From: Ilyobacter polytropus
GTDB lineage: Bacteria; Fusobacteriota; Fusobacteriia; Fusobacteriales; Fusobacteriaceae
NCBI GenBank assembly: GCA_003246855.1
Contig: QKCP01000061.1
Span: 1 to 51,390, forward strand
Reading direction: 5' to 3'
DNA: 51,390 nt
A program made the translations under genes and the position numbers. Under the pieces are notes generated by a model. The model saw only the letters and a program-made list of their open reading frames with translations, had not been told where the DNA came from and searched no databases. Below, piece after piece: positions 25,444-34,515 of the stretch (position 1 is the stretch's first letter; every line of letters begins with the position of its first letter).

Positions 25444-26115
25444 TCAAACGAGTTTACTCAGCCTTGCGTATATTTCTTGTGCTATATCATCGATACTCCT
25501 AAGCTCTCCGTTTTCTACACAACTGATCTCTTCCCATCCATATCTACTTGCTACTGTGCAGGCATTCCGATGCGATTTTTTCATGTAATCGTTGTCCTCT
25601 TCATGTATGTCTTTTTTGTCCTGTCCGGTAAACTTATTTTTTCTTTGACTCATTAGTCTGCTAGCAACCTCTGTCGGCATATTTAGAAACATAACCAAAT
25701 CCGGTTTTGGTATGCCTAGCTTTTCGAATTCCAAGTCCTCCAGCCAATCCAGATAAGCTGCTTTTTCTGTATCATCATCTATTTTCGATGCCTGGTGTAT
25801 CATGTTTGAGCTAGTGTATCTATCGGCTATTACTATCCCACCGCTTTTGTAGAACTCTCCCCATACCGTCTTAAAAGAAGCGTATCTGTCTACTGCATAC
25901 ATAACAGATGATGCGTACGGGTTTACGTCACCGGGTTTTTCCCCAAACTCACCGCTTAGGTACATCTTTATCGGTGCCGACGAAGGGCTTTCATAATTTG
26001 GAAATGATACCTTCATTACCATTTTTCCTTCCTCTTTTAGCCTTTCATAAAGTTTTTCAGCTTGAGTTTGTTTCCCGCTAGAATCTGTTCCTTCTATCAC
26101 TATGAGCTTTCCCAT
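25444..26115 (-). CDS. tmk: Thymidylate kinase
   Basis: It phosphorylates dTMP to dTDP. The P-loop is EGTDSSGKQTQ (8-18), a Ser variant of the usual EGxDGxGKxTQ. The dTMP-binding/DR motif is IADRYTSSNMIHQ near residue 95, and the LID region contains RLMSQRKNKFTG. The protein has 223 residues, slightly longer than typical, with an insert around QDKKDIHEEDNDY. AGGAG lies 9 nt before the ATG. It is part of the uppS-cdsA-dxr-tmk-rseP operon. Confidence 0.93.
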   Translation of the reverse strand: MGKLIVIEGTDSSGKQTQAEKLYERLKEEGKMVMKVSFPNYESPSSAPIKMYLSGEFGEKPGDVNPYASSVMYAVDRYASFKTVWGEFYKSGGIVIADRYTSSNMIHQASKIDDDTEKAAYLDWLEDLEFEKLGIPKPDLVMFLNMPTEVASRLMSQRKNKFTGQDKKDIHEEDNDYMKKSHRNACTVASRYGWEEISCVENGELRSIDDIAQEIYARLSKLV

Positions 26116-26162
26116 CCCGTTTTTCTCCTACCTATATATATTTTATTACCTTTTCATTAAAT

Positions 26163-27305
26163 TTAGGTATATTTTTTCATTATCCTTTTTCTAATTTCAA
26201 GGTCAAGTTGTATTATAGTTTCGAGGTCGAATAACTCCACCGAACTGTGACCTTCCATCGCCTCGTGTATAACCCTGTAAATATCTAGAAAATTTATTCT
26301 TTTATTCAAAAAAAGCTCCACCGCTACTTCATTTGCCGCATTGTACACAAGTGGCATGGATTTCCCTTCTCTACCTGCGTAGAAAGCATATTCCACCCCT
26401 TTAAAAACATCTCCGTCAAGTTTTTCGAATGTCAGTTCCGAAAACTTCAAAAGGTCAAGTCCTTCTAGTATACTGTTGGACTCACGCCTAGGATAGGTAA
26501 AAGCATACTGTATCGGTATCTTCATATCAGGTATCCCCATCTGGGCTATGACAGACCTGTCCCTAAACTCTACCATTGAGTGGACTACACTCTGCGGGTG
26601 TATCAAGACCTCTATATTGTCATAGGGTATCCCAAATAACTGGTGAGCCTCTATTACCTCTAATCCTTTGTTTACAAGAGTTGATGAATCTATAGTTATC
26701 TTTTTCCCCATGGACCAGTTAGGGTGCTTCAAAGCGTCTTCAACGCTTACCTTTTCAAGTTCATGATTTTTTTTCCCCCTAAATGTTCCTCCGCTTGCCG
26801 TTATTATAAGCTTGGACACCTCGTCAATTCTCCCGCTAAGAAGAGCTTGAAATATAGCAGAGTGCTCACTGTCCACAGGGATTATCTCTGCACTGTGCTC
26901 GCCCAAAAGCCTGTTTATAAGATCTCCGGCAGCAACCATTGTTTCCTTATTTGCTAGGGCTACCCGCTTTCCTTTTTTAACAGCCTCTATTGTTGCCTCT
27001 ATGCCTACAGAGCCACTCACAGCAGTGAGTATTATATCCGTTTCATCTAGCCCTCCGAGTATTCTCAAACCTTCATTCCCAACATATACCTCTAGATCAG
27101 GATAAGCTCCTTTTATCTCCTTGTAGCCTTCAGCTGTACCTATGGACACATACTTCGGACAGAACTTTTCTATCTGCTGGATTAAAAGTTTATAATTTCT
27201 GTGTGCACTTAGCGCCACTACACTGTAATCCTGGCTGTTCTCTATGATTTCCAACGCATTCTTACCTATACTTCCAGTAGAACCTAGGATACAGATATTC
27301 TTCAT
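26163..27305 (-). CDS. dxr: 1-deoxy-D-xylulose 5-phosphate reductoisomerase
   Basis: This NADPH-dependent enzyme makes 2-C-methyl-D-erythritol 4-phosphate in the MEP isoprenoid pathway. GSTGSIGKNAL (8-18) is the nucleotide-binding turn, and LANKETMVAAG and VDSEHSAIFQ (metal site Asp-Ser-Glu) are family motifs. SMVEFRDRSVIAQMG and NAANEVAVELFL follow toward the C terminus. The length of 380 residues is normal. It supplies precursors for the undecaprenyl chain made by the upstream uppS product. Confidence 0.97.
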   Translation of the reverse strand: MKNICILGSTGSIGKNALEIIENSQDYSVVALSAHRNYKLLIQQIEKFCPKYVSIGTAEGYKEIKGAYPDLEVYVGNEGLRILGGLDETDIILTAVSGSVGIEATIEAVKKGKRVALANKETMVAAGDLINRLLGEHSAEIIPVDSEHSAIFQALLSGRIDEVSKLIITASGGTFRGKKNHELEKVSVEDALKHPNWSMGKKITIDSSTLVNKGLEVIEAHQLFGIPYDNIEVLIHPQSVVHSMVEFRDRSVIAQMGIPDMKIPIQYAFTYPRRESNSILEGLDLLKFSELTFEKLDGDVFKGVEYAFYAGREGKSMPLVYNAANEVAVELFLNKRINFLDIYRVIHEAMEGHSSVELFDLETIIQLDLEIRKRIMKKYT

Positions 27306-27322
27306 GTCTCCTCCTAAAAAAA

Positions 27323-28153
27323 TTAAAATTTAAATATAAAAAACTTGAGAAAGTAGTACATAACCGGTAGCACAAATATCATACTGTCAAACCTATCCAG
27401 TATGCCCCCGTGGCCCATTAGTATTGTACCAGAATCTTTCACGTCAAACTCTCTTTTAAAAAGTGACTCCCCTAAATCCCCTATCTGGGCAGTTACCCCT
27501 ACCAGTATACCCAGCAAAATAAGTGGTCCTACGCCTATTCCTATCCCCTGAAACCCTAATATGTAATGTGAAAAAAACACCGCAAAAACAGATGCCAAAA
27601 CGCCGCCTATGGCTCCTTCCACTGATTTTTTCGGGCTTACCTTGGAAAACCCCTTCTTAAAAAACTTTCTTCCAAGGGACATCCCTGCGAAATAAGCCAT
27701 GGAATCACAAGCCCATACCATAAGCTGTGCAGTTAATATCCACTGGTTCCCCAGGGGTAGATTCTTTATGGCTATCATATGTGAAAATAAAAAAGATATG
27801 TAAAATACTCCAAAAATAGTATAACTTATATCCCTTGTGGAGTTTTCCACCTGATTTTTAACAACCCTCATGAATATAAAAGCTATTATCACAAAAACCA
27901 ATGCAGGAGCTATATAAGTTGTCACCTGTACAGAGTTATAGTGCAGATAAAATAAATTTGGAATAAGCAGCCCCAAAACTAAGCCAACTTTCCTATAGAC
28001 CTTTATCCCCTTGCTTTCCATCATCTTATAAAACTCATAAAGCGCCCCTGCAATTACTATATTTGTGAATAATAAAAGCAGCATGTCCCCTTTTAGCAAA
28101 ATATATATCAAAAGAGGGATGAATATCAAGGCAACTATTAGCCTACTTCTCAT
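27323..28153 (-). CDS. cdsA: Phosphatidate cytidylyltransferase (CDP-diglyceride synthase)
   Basis: This integral membrane enzyme makes CDP-diacylglycerol from phosphatidate and CTP. It has about eight hydrophobic segments. The C-terminal signature GESLFKREFDVKDSG ... GHGGILDRFDS matches the family pattern with the metal-binding Asp residues. The start is the ATG at 28153, with GGAGGAG 6 nt upstream; a TTG at 28168 overlaps that site. With this start it has 276 residues and overlaps the uppS stop by 11 bp, consistent with coupled translation. Confidence 0.95.
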   Translation of the reverse strand: MRSRLIVALIFIPLLIYILLKGDMLLLLFTNIVIAGALYEFYKMMESKGIKVYRKVGLVLGLLIPNLFYLHYNSVQVTTYIAPALVFVIIAFIFMRVVKNQVENSTRDISYTIFGVFYISFLFSHMIAIKNLPLGNQWILTAQLMVWACDSMAYFAGMSLGRKFFKKGFSKVSPKKSVEGAIGGVLASVFAVFFSHYILGFQGIGIGVGPLILLGILVGVTAQIGDLGESLFKREFDVKDSGTILMGHGGILDRFDSMIFVLPVMYYFLKFFIFKF

Positions 28154-28841
28154 TCTTAACTCCTCCAAATCTTCTATCTCTATTTTGGTATACCTCTATC
28201 GCTTTTTCCAAATCCTCTTCGTTGAAATCCGGCCATAAAACATCTGTGACGTAGATCTCTGAGTATGCTATCTGCCACAGCAAGAAATTTGATATTCTCA
28301 TCTCCCCGCTAGTTCTTATCAAAAGTTCAGGATCCGGAATCTGATTGTAAAGGTATTCTGCAAACTTATCCTCACTCATCTCAACTTCTCCTGCTTGCAT
28401 GGCCCTATTGATAGCGTCTACTATCTCGGCTCTGCCGCCGTAGTTAAATGCAATGTTTAGTGTTATATTCTCACAGCCCTTCGTCATATTCACTGTTTCA
28501 TCTATAACATCAAGCAGCTCTTGGGGTACCCTTTCCCTTCTACCGCTAATTAGAAGTTTCACTCCGTTTTTAATGAAATTTTCCCTTTCCTTTACAAGGT
28601 ATTCACTGAAAAGCTTCATTAAGCCGCTGACTTCATCATCACTCCTCTTCCAATTCTCAGTAGAAAAAGCGTATGCAGTTATATATTTTACTCCAAGTTC
28701 AGCCGCATGTTTTACTATCTTTAATAATGTATTAGCTCCTGCCCGGTGTCCCATGTTTCTTGGAAGAAACCTTTTTTTAGCCCACCTTCCGTTGCCGTCC
28801 ATTATAATCGCTATATGTTCTGGAACTATCTGTTTGTTCAT
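28143..28841 (-). CDS. uppS: Undecaprenyl diphosphate synthase (cis-prenyltransferase)
   Basis: It extends farnesyl diphosphate to the C55 lipid carrier for cell-wall synthesis. IAIIMDGNGRWAKKR (11-25) holds the catalytic Asp in the pyrophosphate-binding turn. YAFSTENWKRS, FNYGGRAEIVDA and the C-terminal RTSGEMRISNFLLWQIAYSEIY follow. At 232 residues it is of normal length. It is first in the uppS-cdsA-dxr-tmk-lipoprotein-rseP-bioA run, with its own promoter after the frr terminator. Confidence 0.97.
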   Translation of the reverse strand: MNKQIVPEHIAIIMDGNGRWAKKRFLPRNMGHRAGANTLLKIVKHAAELGVKYITAYAFSTENWKRSDDEVSGLMKLFSEYLVKERENFIKNGVKLLISGRRERVPQELLDVIDETVNMTKGCENITLNIAFNYGGRAEIVDAINRAMQAGEVEMSEDKFAEYLYNQIPDPELLIRTSGEMRISNFLLWQIAYSEIYVTDVLWPDFNEEDLEKAIEVYQNRDRRFGGVKNEK

Positions 28842-28875
28842 AGCTTCCCCTCTTTACAAAAAAGACTTTTACCTC

Positions 28876-28904
28876 ATTTTAACACATAGAGCCCCATTTT
28901 TCCA
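28876..28904 (-). promoter_or_regulatory. Promoter of the uppS operon
   Basis: TGGAAA (28904-28899), 17 bp, TAAAAT (28881-28876) on the minus strand. It is the best candidate between the frr terminator and uppS. Confidence 0.5.
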
Positions 28905-28962
28905 GGAATATTTTGGATGTCGAAAATAGGTTCAGCTCATAATGAAAATTAAAATTATTCTT

Positions 28963-28991
28963 AAAATAAAAGAGAAAGCCTAAGCTTTCTC
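28963..28991 (-). terminator. Terminator after frr
   Basis: GAGAAAGC-TTAG-GCTTTCTC followed by TTTTATTTT on the minus strand, immediately after the frr stop. Confidence 0.88.
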
Positions 28992-29549
28992 CTATACAGT
29001 TGTTATCTCTTTTTCTTTTTTAACAAATAAATCTTCCACTACTTTTATATAATCGTCTGTTAATTTTTGAGTTTTATCTTCCGAAGCTTTAAGGTCGTCT
29101 TGAGTTATGTCGCCGTCCTTTTCAAGTTTTCTGAGCTTGTTGTTTATATCTTTTCTTATATTTCTAATAGCTACTTTTCCAGCCTCAGCTTCAGTTTTTA
29201 CAAATTTAACATACTCTTTTCTTCTGTCTGCTGTCAAGTCAGGAATTTGAAGTCTTATAACTTTTCCATCGTTATTTGGATTAAGCCCTAAGTTAGAAGA
29301 CAGGATGGCTTTTTCTATAACCGGTATAACTGTTTTGTCCCATGGGTCTATTACTAAAAGTCTAGCCTCAGGAGCAGATATATTTCCTACCTGGTTCAAA
29401 GGCATCTCTGACCCGTACTGCTCAACTTTTATTCCATCAAGCATAGATACGTTAGCTCTTCCGGCTCTAATCGATGCAAATTTGTGCTTAGTAGCTTCTA
29501 CAGCCTTTTCCATTTTTTCTTCTGCTTCGTTCAATAACTGATCTACCAT
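28992..29549 (-). CDS. frr: Ribosome recycling factor
   Basis: Together with EF-G it splits terminated ribosomes. The 185 residues show the family's three-helix bundle and the conserved FASIRAGRANVSMLDGIKVEQYGSEMPLNQVGNISAPEARLL region, then RLQIPDLTADRRKEYVK. It is the last gene of the rpsB-tsf-pyrH-frr cluster and is followed at once by a strong terminator. Confidence 0.97.
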   Translation of the reverse strand: MVDQLLNEAEEKMEKAVEATKHKFASIRAGRANVSMLDGIKVEQYGSEMPLNQVGNISAPEARLLVIDPWDKTVIPVIEKAILSSNLGLNPNNDGKVIRLQIPDLTADRRKEYVKFVKTEAEAGKVAIRNIRKDINNKLRKLEKDGDITQDDLKASEDKTQKLTDDYIKVVEDLFVKKEKEITTV

Positions 29550-29623
29550 TTCTCTTCCTCCTGTTTTATTTATGTGGTTTCCCCATACAATAGTACAACT
29601 TTAATCTATTTTTTTCAAGTTTC

Positions 29624-30340
29624 CTAAGCTTCTATAACTTTAGTTCCTATGCTCTCGCCTAAAACCATCTTCTTTATATTACCCTCTGTGAGAGAATCGA
29701 AAACGATTATAGGAAAGTTATTTTCACGGCAAAGAGAGATCGCCGTCGCGTCCATAACTTTTAGGTTCTTGTGAAGCACTTCATTGTAAGTAACCTCTTC
29801 ATATTTTTCAGCATCCGAGTATTTTACTGGATCTTTATCGTATATACCGTCAACTTTGGTAGCTTTTGCTACAACATCTGCATTTATCTCTATAGCTCTC
29901 AATGCAGCCGCTGTATCGGTTGTAAAATAAGGGTTTCCTGTACCTGCACCAAATATTACTACTCTTCCCTTTTCAAGGTGTCTTTGAGCTCTTCTCTTTA
30001 TAAAAGGCTCAGCTATTTTAGGCATATCTATAGCTGTTTGGACCCTCGTAGGTATTCCCTGTTTCTCTATTGCATTCTGAAGTGCAAGGGAGTTTATTAC
30101 CGTGGCTAGCATCCCCATATGGTCCCCTGTCACTCTGTCCACGCCCTGGTCCTCACCAGAAAGTCCCCTGAAAATGTTTCCTCCACCGATAACTATGGCA
30201 ACCTCCACACCCAACTCTACTATTTCCTTTATCTGGCTTGCATAAGAAGTAATGACTTCAGAAGATATCCCGAACTCTTGGTTCCCCATTAAGGCTTCCC
30301 CGCTTAATTTTAATAAAATCCTTTTGTATACAGGCTTCAT
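29624..30340 (-). CDS. pyrH: UMP kinase
   Basis: This is a bacterial-type hexameric UMP kinase that phosphorylates UMP to [17 protein letters not shown] at the N terminus, [11 protein letters not shown] (53-63), [13 protein letters not shown] and [18 protein letters not shown] are diagnostic of the amino acid kinase fold. The length of 238 residues is normal. It sits between tsf and frr as in many bacteria, but an intrinsic terminator precedes its Shine-Dalgarno site. Confidence 0.97.
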   Translation of the reverse strand: MKPVYKRILLKLSGEALMGNQEFGISSEVITSYASQIKEIVELGVEVAIVIGGGNIFRGLSGEDQGVDRVTGDHMGMLATVINSLALQNAIEKQGIPTRVQTAIDMPKIAEPFIKRRAQRHLEKGRVVIFGAGTGNPYFTTDTAAALRAIEINADVVAKATKVDGIYDKDPVKYSDAEKYEEVTYNEVLHKNLKVMDATAISLCRENNFPIIVFDSLTEGNIKKMVLGESIGTKVIEA

Positions 30341-30357
30341 TATAACCTCCCTCTCCT

Positions 30358-30391
30358 AAAAAAAAGAGGACGCAAAAGTCGCATCCCCTCT
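30358..30391 (-). terminator. Terminator between tsf and pyrH
   Basis: An imperfect hairpin (GATGCGA pairing with TTGCGTC plus outer GAG/CTC, 2-nt bulge) followed by a run of eight U residues on the minus strand. The pyrH Shine-Dalgarno follows directly, so it probably lowers pyrH-frr relative to rpsB-tsf. Confidence 0.8.
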
Positions 30392-30400
30392 ATTTTGTAA

Positions 30401-31288
30401 TTAACCTTTAAGTTGTGCTGCAACTTCTGCTGCGAAATCTACTTCTTCTTTAGCTATTCCTTCTCCAACTTTGTATCTGCTGAATGAAAGGACTTTAACG
30501 TCTCCAGCATATTGCTCAACTGTCATTTTATCGTCTTTAACGAATTTTTGCTTAACTAGGCAGCTTTCTTCGTAGAATTTTCTCATTTTTCCTTCTAGGA
30601 TTTTTTCGATTATGTTAGCAGGTTTTCCTTCTTCTTCTAATTGCTTTCTAGCAATTTCTCTTTCCCTGTCTAAATCGTCAGTTGTAACTTCGTCCGGAGT
30701 TAGGTATTTAGGGTCCATTGCAGCTACGTGCATAGCTATGTCTTTTGCTTTTGCTACGTTCTCGTCTGTAGCTTCACCAGTCATCTCGATGATAACACCT
30801 AATTTTCCACCTAAGTGGTTGTAAGTTGTAACGAATCCTTCTGTTGAAACTTTTTTGATTCTTCTAAGGTCCATGTTTTCCCCGATTTTAGCTATTAGAG
30901 CTGTTAAAGCTGTCTCAACTTTTTCTCCGTTGATTTCAGCTGCTTTTACATCCTCAATAGTTTGGATAGCTTCGTTAGCCAATGCAAGCTCAACTAAAGC
31001 TGCTCCGAAATTTTTGAACTCGTCATTTTTTGCAACGAAGTCAGTTTCAGAGTTGAATTCTAAGATTACAGCTGTTTTTGCATCAGCTGAAACTCCGTCG
31101 AAAACTAACCCTTCTGCCGCTGTTCTTCCAGCTTTTTTTGCTGCTTTAGCAATACCTTTTTCTCTTAGGTAATCTATTGCTTTTTCTATATCTGCATCTG
31201 TTTCTGCTAGAGCTTTTTTACAGTCTAGCATCCCAGCACCAGTTCTATCTCTTAATTCTTTTACCATTTTAGCTGTGATTTCTGCCAT
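30401..31288 (-). CDS. tsf: Translation elongation factor Ts
   Basis: It is the nucleotide exchange factor for EF-Tu. The N-terminal UBA-like domain [20 protein letters not shown] is followed by [10 protein letters not shown], the family's EF-Tu contact, and a coiled-coil region around [21 protein letters not shown]. The length of 295 residues is normal. It lies downstream of rpsB with a perfect 12-bp hairpin between them. Confidence 0.97.
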   Translation of the reverse strand: MAEITAKMVKELRDRTGAGMLDCKKALAETDADIEKAIDYLREKGIAKAAKKAGRTAAEGLVFDGVSADAKTAVILEFNSETDFVAKNDEFKNFGAALVELALANEAIQTIEDVKAAEINGEKVETALTALIAKIGENMDLRRIKKVSTEGFVTTYNHLGGKLGVIIEMTGEATDENVAKAKDIAMHVAAMDPKYLTPDEVTTDDLDREREIARKQLEEEGKPANIIEKILEGKMRKFYEESCLVKQKFVKDDKMTVEQYAGDVKVLSFSRYKVGEGIAKEEVDFAAEVAAQLKG

Positions 31289-31342
31289 CTTTGAATTTCC
31301 TCCCTATATCTTTTTTCCTATTTCCTATTTTTTATAACACAA

Positions 31343-31369
31343 GGAATTGAGTACCTTGTACTCAATTCC
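31343..31369. repeat. Perfect 12-bp hairpin between rpsB and tsf
   Basis: GGAATTGAGTAC, 3-base loop, GTACTCAATTCC. No U-run follows on the minus strand (TTGTGTTATAAAA), so this is not a standard intrinsic terminator. It may be an RNase processing site, an mRNA-stabilising structure or part of an internal promoter region. Confidence 0.6.
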
Positions 31370-31382
31370 GTTAATTTAAATA

Positions 31383-32123
31383 TTATTGAGCCGATCCAGT
31401 TTCTACTACAGAAACTTCTTCAGTTGTTTCTTCTTCTGCACCTTGGTTTCCTTCAACGATTGCGTTTGCGATGATTGTTGAGATTAACTTAACAGATCTT
31501 ATAGCATCGTCATTTGCAGGAATTGGGTAAGTTACAGGATCTGGGTCTACGTTCGAGTCAACCATAGCTATTACAGGTATACCAAGTTTTACAGCTTCTG
31601 TTATAGCAAGGGCTTCTTTTTTAACGTCTACAACAAAGATAGCAACAGGTAGTTCTTGCATATCTTTGATTCCACCTAAGTTTTTATCTAGTTTAACAAG
31701 TTCTTTTCTAAGGTTAGAAGCTTCTTTTTTAGTATAAACTTGATCAAGAGTTCCGTCAGCATCCATTTTTTCTAATTTTTTTAGTCTTTCAACTCTTTTT
31801 TTGATAGTTTCGAAGTTTGTAAGCATTCCTCCTAGCCATCTGTTGTTGATGTAGAAAGCTCCAGCTCTTGTAGCTTGCTCTCTTACTGATTCTTGAGCTT
31901 GTTTTTTAGTTCCTACGAATAAAACTTTTCCACCGTCAGCAGAAAGTCCTCTTACTACTCCGTAAGCCTCTTCGATTTTCTTTAAAGATTTGTGTAGATC
32001 GATTACGTGGATCCCGTTTCTTTCAGTAAAGATAAACTTCGCCATTTTAGGATTCCATCTTTTAGCTTGGTGTCCGAAATGCACCCCAGCTTCTAATAAT
32101 TGCTTCATAGTTACTACTGCCAT
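31383..32123 (-). CDS. rpsB: 30S ribosomal protein S2
   Basis: The 246-residue protein begins [24 protein letters not shown] and has [17 protein letters not shown] and [34 protein letters not shown], all diagnostic of S2. The C terminus has an acidic tail. AAGGAGG precedes the ATG. It is the first gene of the rpsB-tsf-pyrH-frr cluster, behind a strong promoter and a structured leader of about 100 nt. Confidence 0.98.
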   Translation of the reverse strand: MAVVTMKQLLEAGVHFGHQAKRWNPKMAKFIFTERNGIHVIDLHKSLKKIEEAYGVVRGLSADGGKVLFVGTKKQAQESVREQATRAGAFYINNRWLGGMLTNFETIKKRVERLKKLEKMDADGTLDQVYTKKEASNLRKELVKLDKNLGGIKDMQELPVAIFVVDVKKEALAITEAVKLGIPVIAMVDSNVDPDPVTYPIPANDDAIRSVKLISTIIANAIVEGNQGAEEETTEEVSVVETGSAQ

Positions 32124-32139
32124 TTTTTTCCTCCTTAAT

Positions 32140-32225
32140 TATTTTGGTTTTTCTCTTCCACCCGGCTCAAAACTAGGAAGACCATTTATGGCCACCCAAC
32201 CTAGAAATACCCGATGTGTAGAATA
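32140..32225 (-). promoter_or_regulatory. Candidate S2 autoregulatory mRNA leader
   Basis: The transcript from about 32226 contains CTAGG (32204-32200) pairing with CCTAG (32177-32173) around an inner GGCCA/TGGTC stem (32193-32180). GGGTGG occurs twice, at 32198-32193 and about 32162-32157, inside and outside the hairpin. S2 leaders of differing structure are known in other bacteria; this assignment is inference from position and structure. Confidence 0.5.
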
Positions 32226-32235
32226 ATAACGAGCT

Positions 32236-32264
32236 ATTTTATCATTTTATCCCAAATATGTCAA
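32236..32264 (-). promoter_or_regulatory. rpsB promoter
   Basis: Perfect TTGACA (32264-32259), 17 bp, TAAAAT (32241-32236). Beyond it, 32265-32626 is AT-rich and holds no gene that I can support. Confidence 0.88.
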
Positions 32265-32626
32265 GTATAAAGGCCTAAAATGGCGGAGTAAGTACTTTTA
32301 AAATATAGTATAATGTATAAGTAGCCTTCTTAATAATTTTATGTAAAAACCTTGTTGCCTTTATAAAAAGCCACTTTTTTATGCTAAAATTTTTTATATT
32401 AATGAACTGCTAAATTGATCTCCAAAATCTTTTTTGACCACAGATGTGAAGCTCCATGCCTGAAACATAATTTTATTTGATTTTTTATTAATGTTCATTC
32501 GTTAGATTCGCAACTGAAAAAATGTTTTTTATTATAGTCTTTAGATAAATTCAATACTTTCTTTTAGAGTCTAAAGCAAAATTAAATTTTCTAAATATTT
32601 ATTGGTAATTTCAAGGAGGGATTTTT

Positions 32627-33253
32627 ATGAAAAGGGCTCTTTTAGTCGTGGATATCCAAAATGATTTTTGCGAAGGTGGCAGCCTGGCGGTGACTGGTGC
32701 TTCTGAGATAATACCTGTAGTAAACAGTTTGATTCAAAAATTTAAAGCTAGTGGCGATCTGGTTGTGGCAACAAAAGATTGGCATCCCAAGACTCATAAG
32801 AGTTTCGCATCTAATTCCGGCGGAACAGTTGGAGAACTCGGAGAACTAGAGGGTCTGCCTCAGGTTTGGTGGCCCGACCACTGCGTTCAAAACACCTCCG
32901 GAAGCGACTTCCATCCAAAACTTCAGAAAGATTACATAGATGTAGTTGTGTACAAGGGGACAAATCCAGATGTGGATTCTTACAGCACCTTTTTCGACAA
33001 CGCCAAAAGAGAAAAGACAAATTTGGATGACATTCTCAAGGAGAAAGGGATAAAATCCATATATATAGTCGGGCTTGCCACAGATTACTGCGTGAAGTTC
33101 AGCGCACTTGACGGAATAGACATCGGTTATGATGTTTATGTAGTAGAAGATGGATGTAGAGGGGTAAACCTATCTCCAACTGATTCCAGAAATGCTATTA
33201 AAGAGATGAAATTAAAAGGGGTAAAAATAATTGAGAGCATCGATATTCAATAA
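32627..33253 (+). CDS. pncA: Nicotinamidase (isochorismatase family)
   Basis: It hydrolyses nicotinamide to nicotinate for NAD salvage. The cysteine-hydrolase triad is visible as D9 (LLVVDIQNDF), K110 (VVYKGTNPD) and C155 (GLATDYCVKFSAL). The metal-binding KDWHPKTHKSF (50-60) and VWWPDHCVQNT (80-90) are typical of PncA rather than other isochorismatase-like proteins. It has 208 residues, preceded by AAGGAGGG. It is a single-gene unit reading right, divergent from rpsB, with a terminator just after the stop. Confidence 0.94.
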   Translation: MKRALLVVDIQNDFCEGGSLAVTGASEIIPVVNSLIQKFKASGDLVVATKDWHPKTHKSFASNSGGTVGELGELEGLPQVWWPDHCVQNTSGSDFHPKLQKDYIDVVVYKGTNPDVDSYSTFFDNAKREKTNLDDILKEKGIKSIYIVGLATDYCVKFSALDGIDIGYDVYVVEDGCRGVNLSPTDSRNAIKEMKLKGVKIIESIDIQ

Positions 33254-33287
33254 AAAAGGTCTAGGAATAATTTCTTCGACCTTTTTT
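33252..33287. terminator. Terminator after pncA
   Basis: AAAAAAGGTC ... GACCTTTTTT, a bidirectional A/T-flanked hairpin beginning at the pncA stop codon, serving both pncA and the convergent dioxygenase gene. Confidence 0.75.
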
Positions 33288-33333
33288 ATCTCTCTGGACT
33301 TATTTTTTACCAAGCAGAAACTAAAAATATCTG

Positions 33334-34158
33334 CTATTTCCACAGAAATCCTACAACCCTCTTTCCCATAACATCACTGTCGAAGGCCACTTTTGCTTTT
33401 GGTGTTTCTTCACTGGCTACTCCGTAACAGACATGCAGTGGCAGCAAGTGATCCTCTCGAGGATGGCAAAATCTGGCATTCGGTGCTTCGTTCCACCTAT
33501 TCAATCTTGTCTCACATTCATCTTTTGAGATATCATCACTCACAAGTGTCTCTATCAGCCAGTCACTGAATTTTTCGTTTTTCTCATTACTTGTGACGCT
33601 TCTAGAAGAAAAAAATTCTCTAAGGTTATGAAAAGACATTCCTGATCCTATAATCAATACATTTTCTCTCCTTAATATGGATAGTGCCCTCCCGAGTTCC
33701 ATATGTTTTGCAGGATTCAAGTTATGGAGTAGTGACAACTGCACGCATGGAATATTTGCTTTCGGGTACATCAATTTGAGCGGTATAAACATACCGTGAT
33801 CAAATCCTCTTTTTTCATCTAACTCTGCTTCTATCCCGCTTGTTTTTAGTAGCTCGCATACTCTTTTTGCCAGTTTTGGATCTCCGGGAGCAGGATACTG
33901 TATTTTATAAGATTCTTCTGAAAATCCGTAATAGTCGTAGATAAGCTCAGGGCACTCCCCGCTGATTACTGTAGCCTTATCCTCTTCCCAATGGGCGCTT
34001 ATCAATAAAATAGCGGAAGGTTTGCCCAATTCCTCGCCTATACTTTCTAAAAAATTAACCATTTCAATATGTCTAGCATCACCTAAAAGCGGTAGCGGAC
34101 CACCGCCATGTGGAAGATACAGAACTGGTGAAAGTATTTTTGATGCTTTTTCTTCCAT
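33334..34158 (-). CDS. ygiD: DODA-type extradiol aromatic ring-opening dioxygenase
   Basis: This 274-residue protein belongs to the LigB superfamily, 4,5-DOPA-extradiol-dioxygenase-like group. Metal ligands are H17 (LYLPHGGGPLPLLGD) and H56 (LLISAHWEED). The catalytic-region GFDHGMFIPLKLMYP has H121, and FCHPREDHLLPLHVCYG lies near the C terminus. AAAGGAG is about 5 nt before the ATG. The physiological substrate of the bacterial group (YgiD-like) is uncertain. It has no operon partner here. Confidence 0.92.
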   Translation of the reverse strand: MEEKASKILSPVLYLPHGGGPLPLLGDARHIEMVNFLESIGEELGKPSAILLISAHWEEDKATVISGECPELIYDYYGFSEESYKIQYPAPGDPKLAKRVCELLKTSGIEAELDEKRGFDHGMFIPLKLMYPKANIPCVQLSLLHNLNPAKHMELGRALSILRRENVLIIGSGMSFHNLREFFSSRSVTSNEKNEKFSDWLIETLVSDDISKDECETRLNRWNEAPNARFCHPREDHLLPLHVCYGVASEETPKAKVAFDSDVMGKRVVGFLWK

Positions 34159-34398
34159 TCAAACTCCTTTCTATAAAAAGCTACCCAACACTATACAGCT
34201 ATAAATCCTTAAAATATATTAAAAAAAACTCGAAAAAATCCTTTTATATTTTTCCTAGAAAAAATTTAATAACAAGGCTTTAAATGTATATCCATGGTTT
34301 ACACATAGTATCTCCCTACGACTTTAAATCCATTTATCATTCTCTAAGTTTTTACAAATAGATTTTATTAAATTTACTCAAGTTGCTTTTCTGTAAAT
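34159..34398. other. AT-rich intergenic region before the dioxygenase gene
   Basis: No supported gene. An 8-codon ORF with GGGAG (MCKPWIYI, near 34270-34300, minus strand) is too short to support. The dioxygenase promoter is probably near 34190-34220 (TATAGT on the minus strand), with a weak -35. Confidence 0.3.
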
Positions 34399-34452
34399 AA
34401 AAAGATCTGTGATTTACCAGCTCAAAAACTCGCTGTGAATCACAGATCTTTT
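34399..34452. terminator. Terminator of the tandem peptide operon
   Basis: AAAAGATCTGTGATT (from 34400) pairs with AATCACAGATCTTTT (34438-34452) as a 15-bp perfect stem. An inner CAGC/GCTG stem forms in the loop. On the minus strand it ends in TTTTTATTT. It is a strong end for the transcript starting near 34824. Confidence 0.92.
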
Positions 34453-34515
34453 ATTCCTAATCGTTTCGTGTCCAAGTTGAAAATCACCTCTCTTAGTATT
34501 CTTCTTGTGCTCTTA

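Noticed and set aside
32265-32626. Possible small RNA between rpsB and pncA
   Set aside because: Only AT-rich sequence; no promoter-terminator pair could be identified.
34270-34300. 8-codon ORF MCKPWIYI with a GGGAG site
   Set aside because: It is too short, with no downstream gene whose regulation it would explain.
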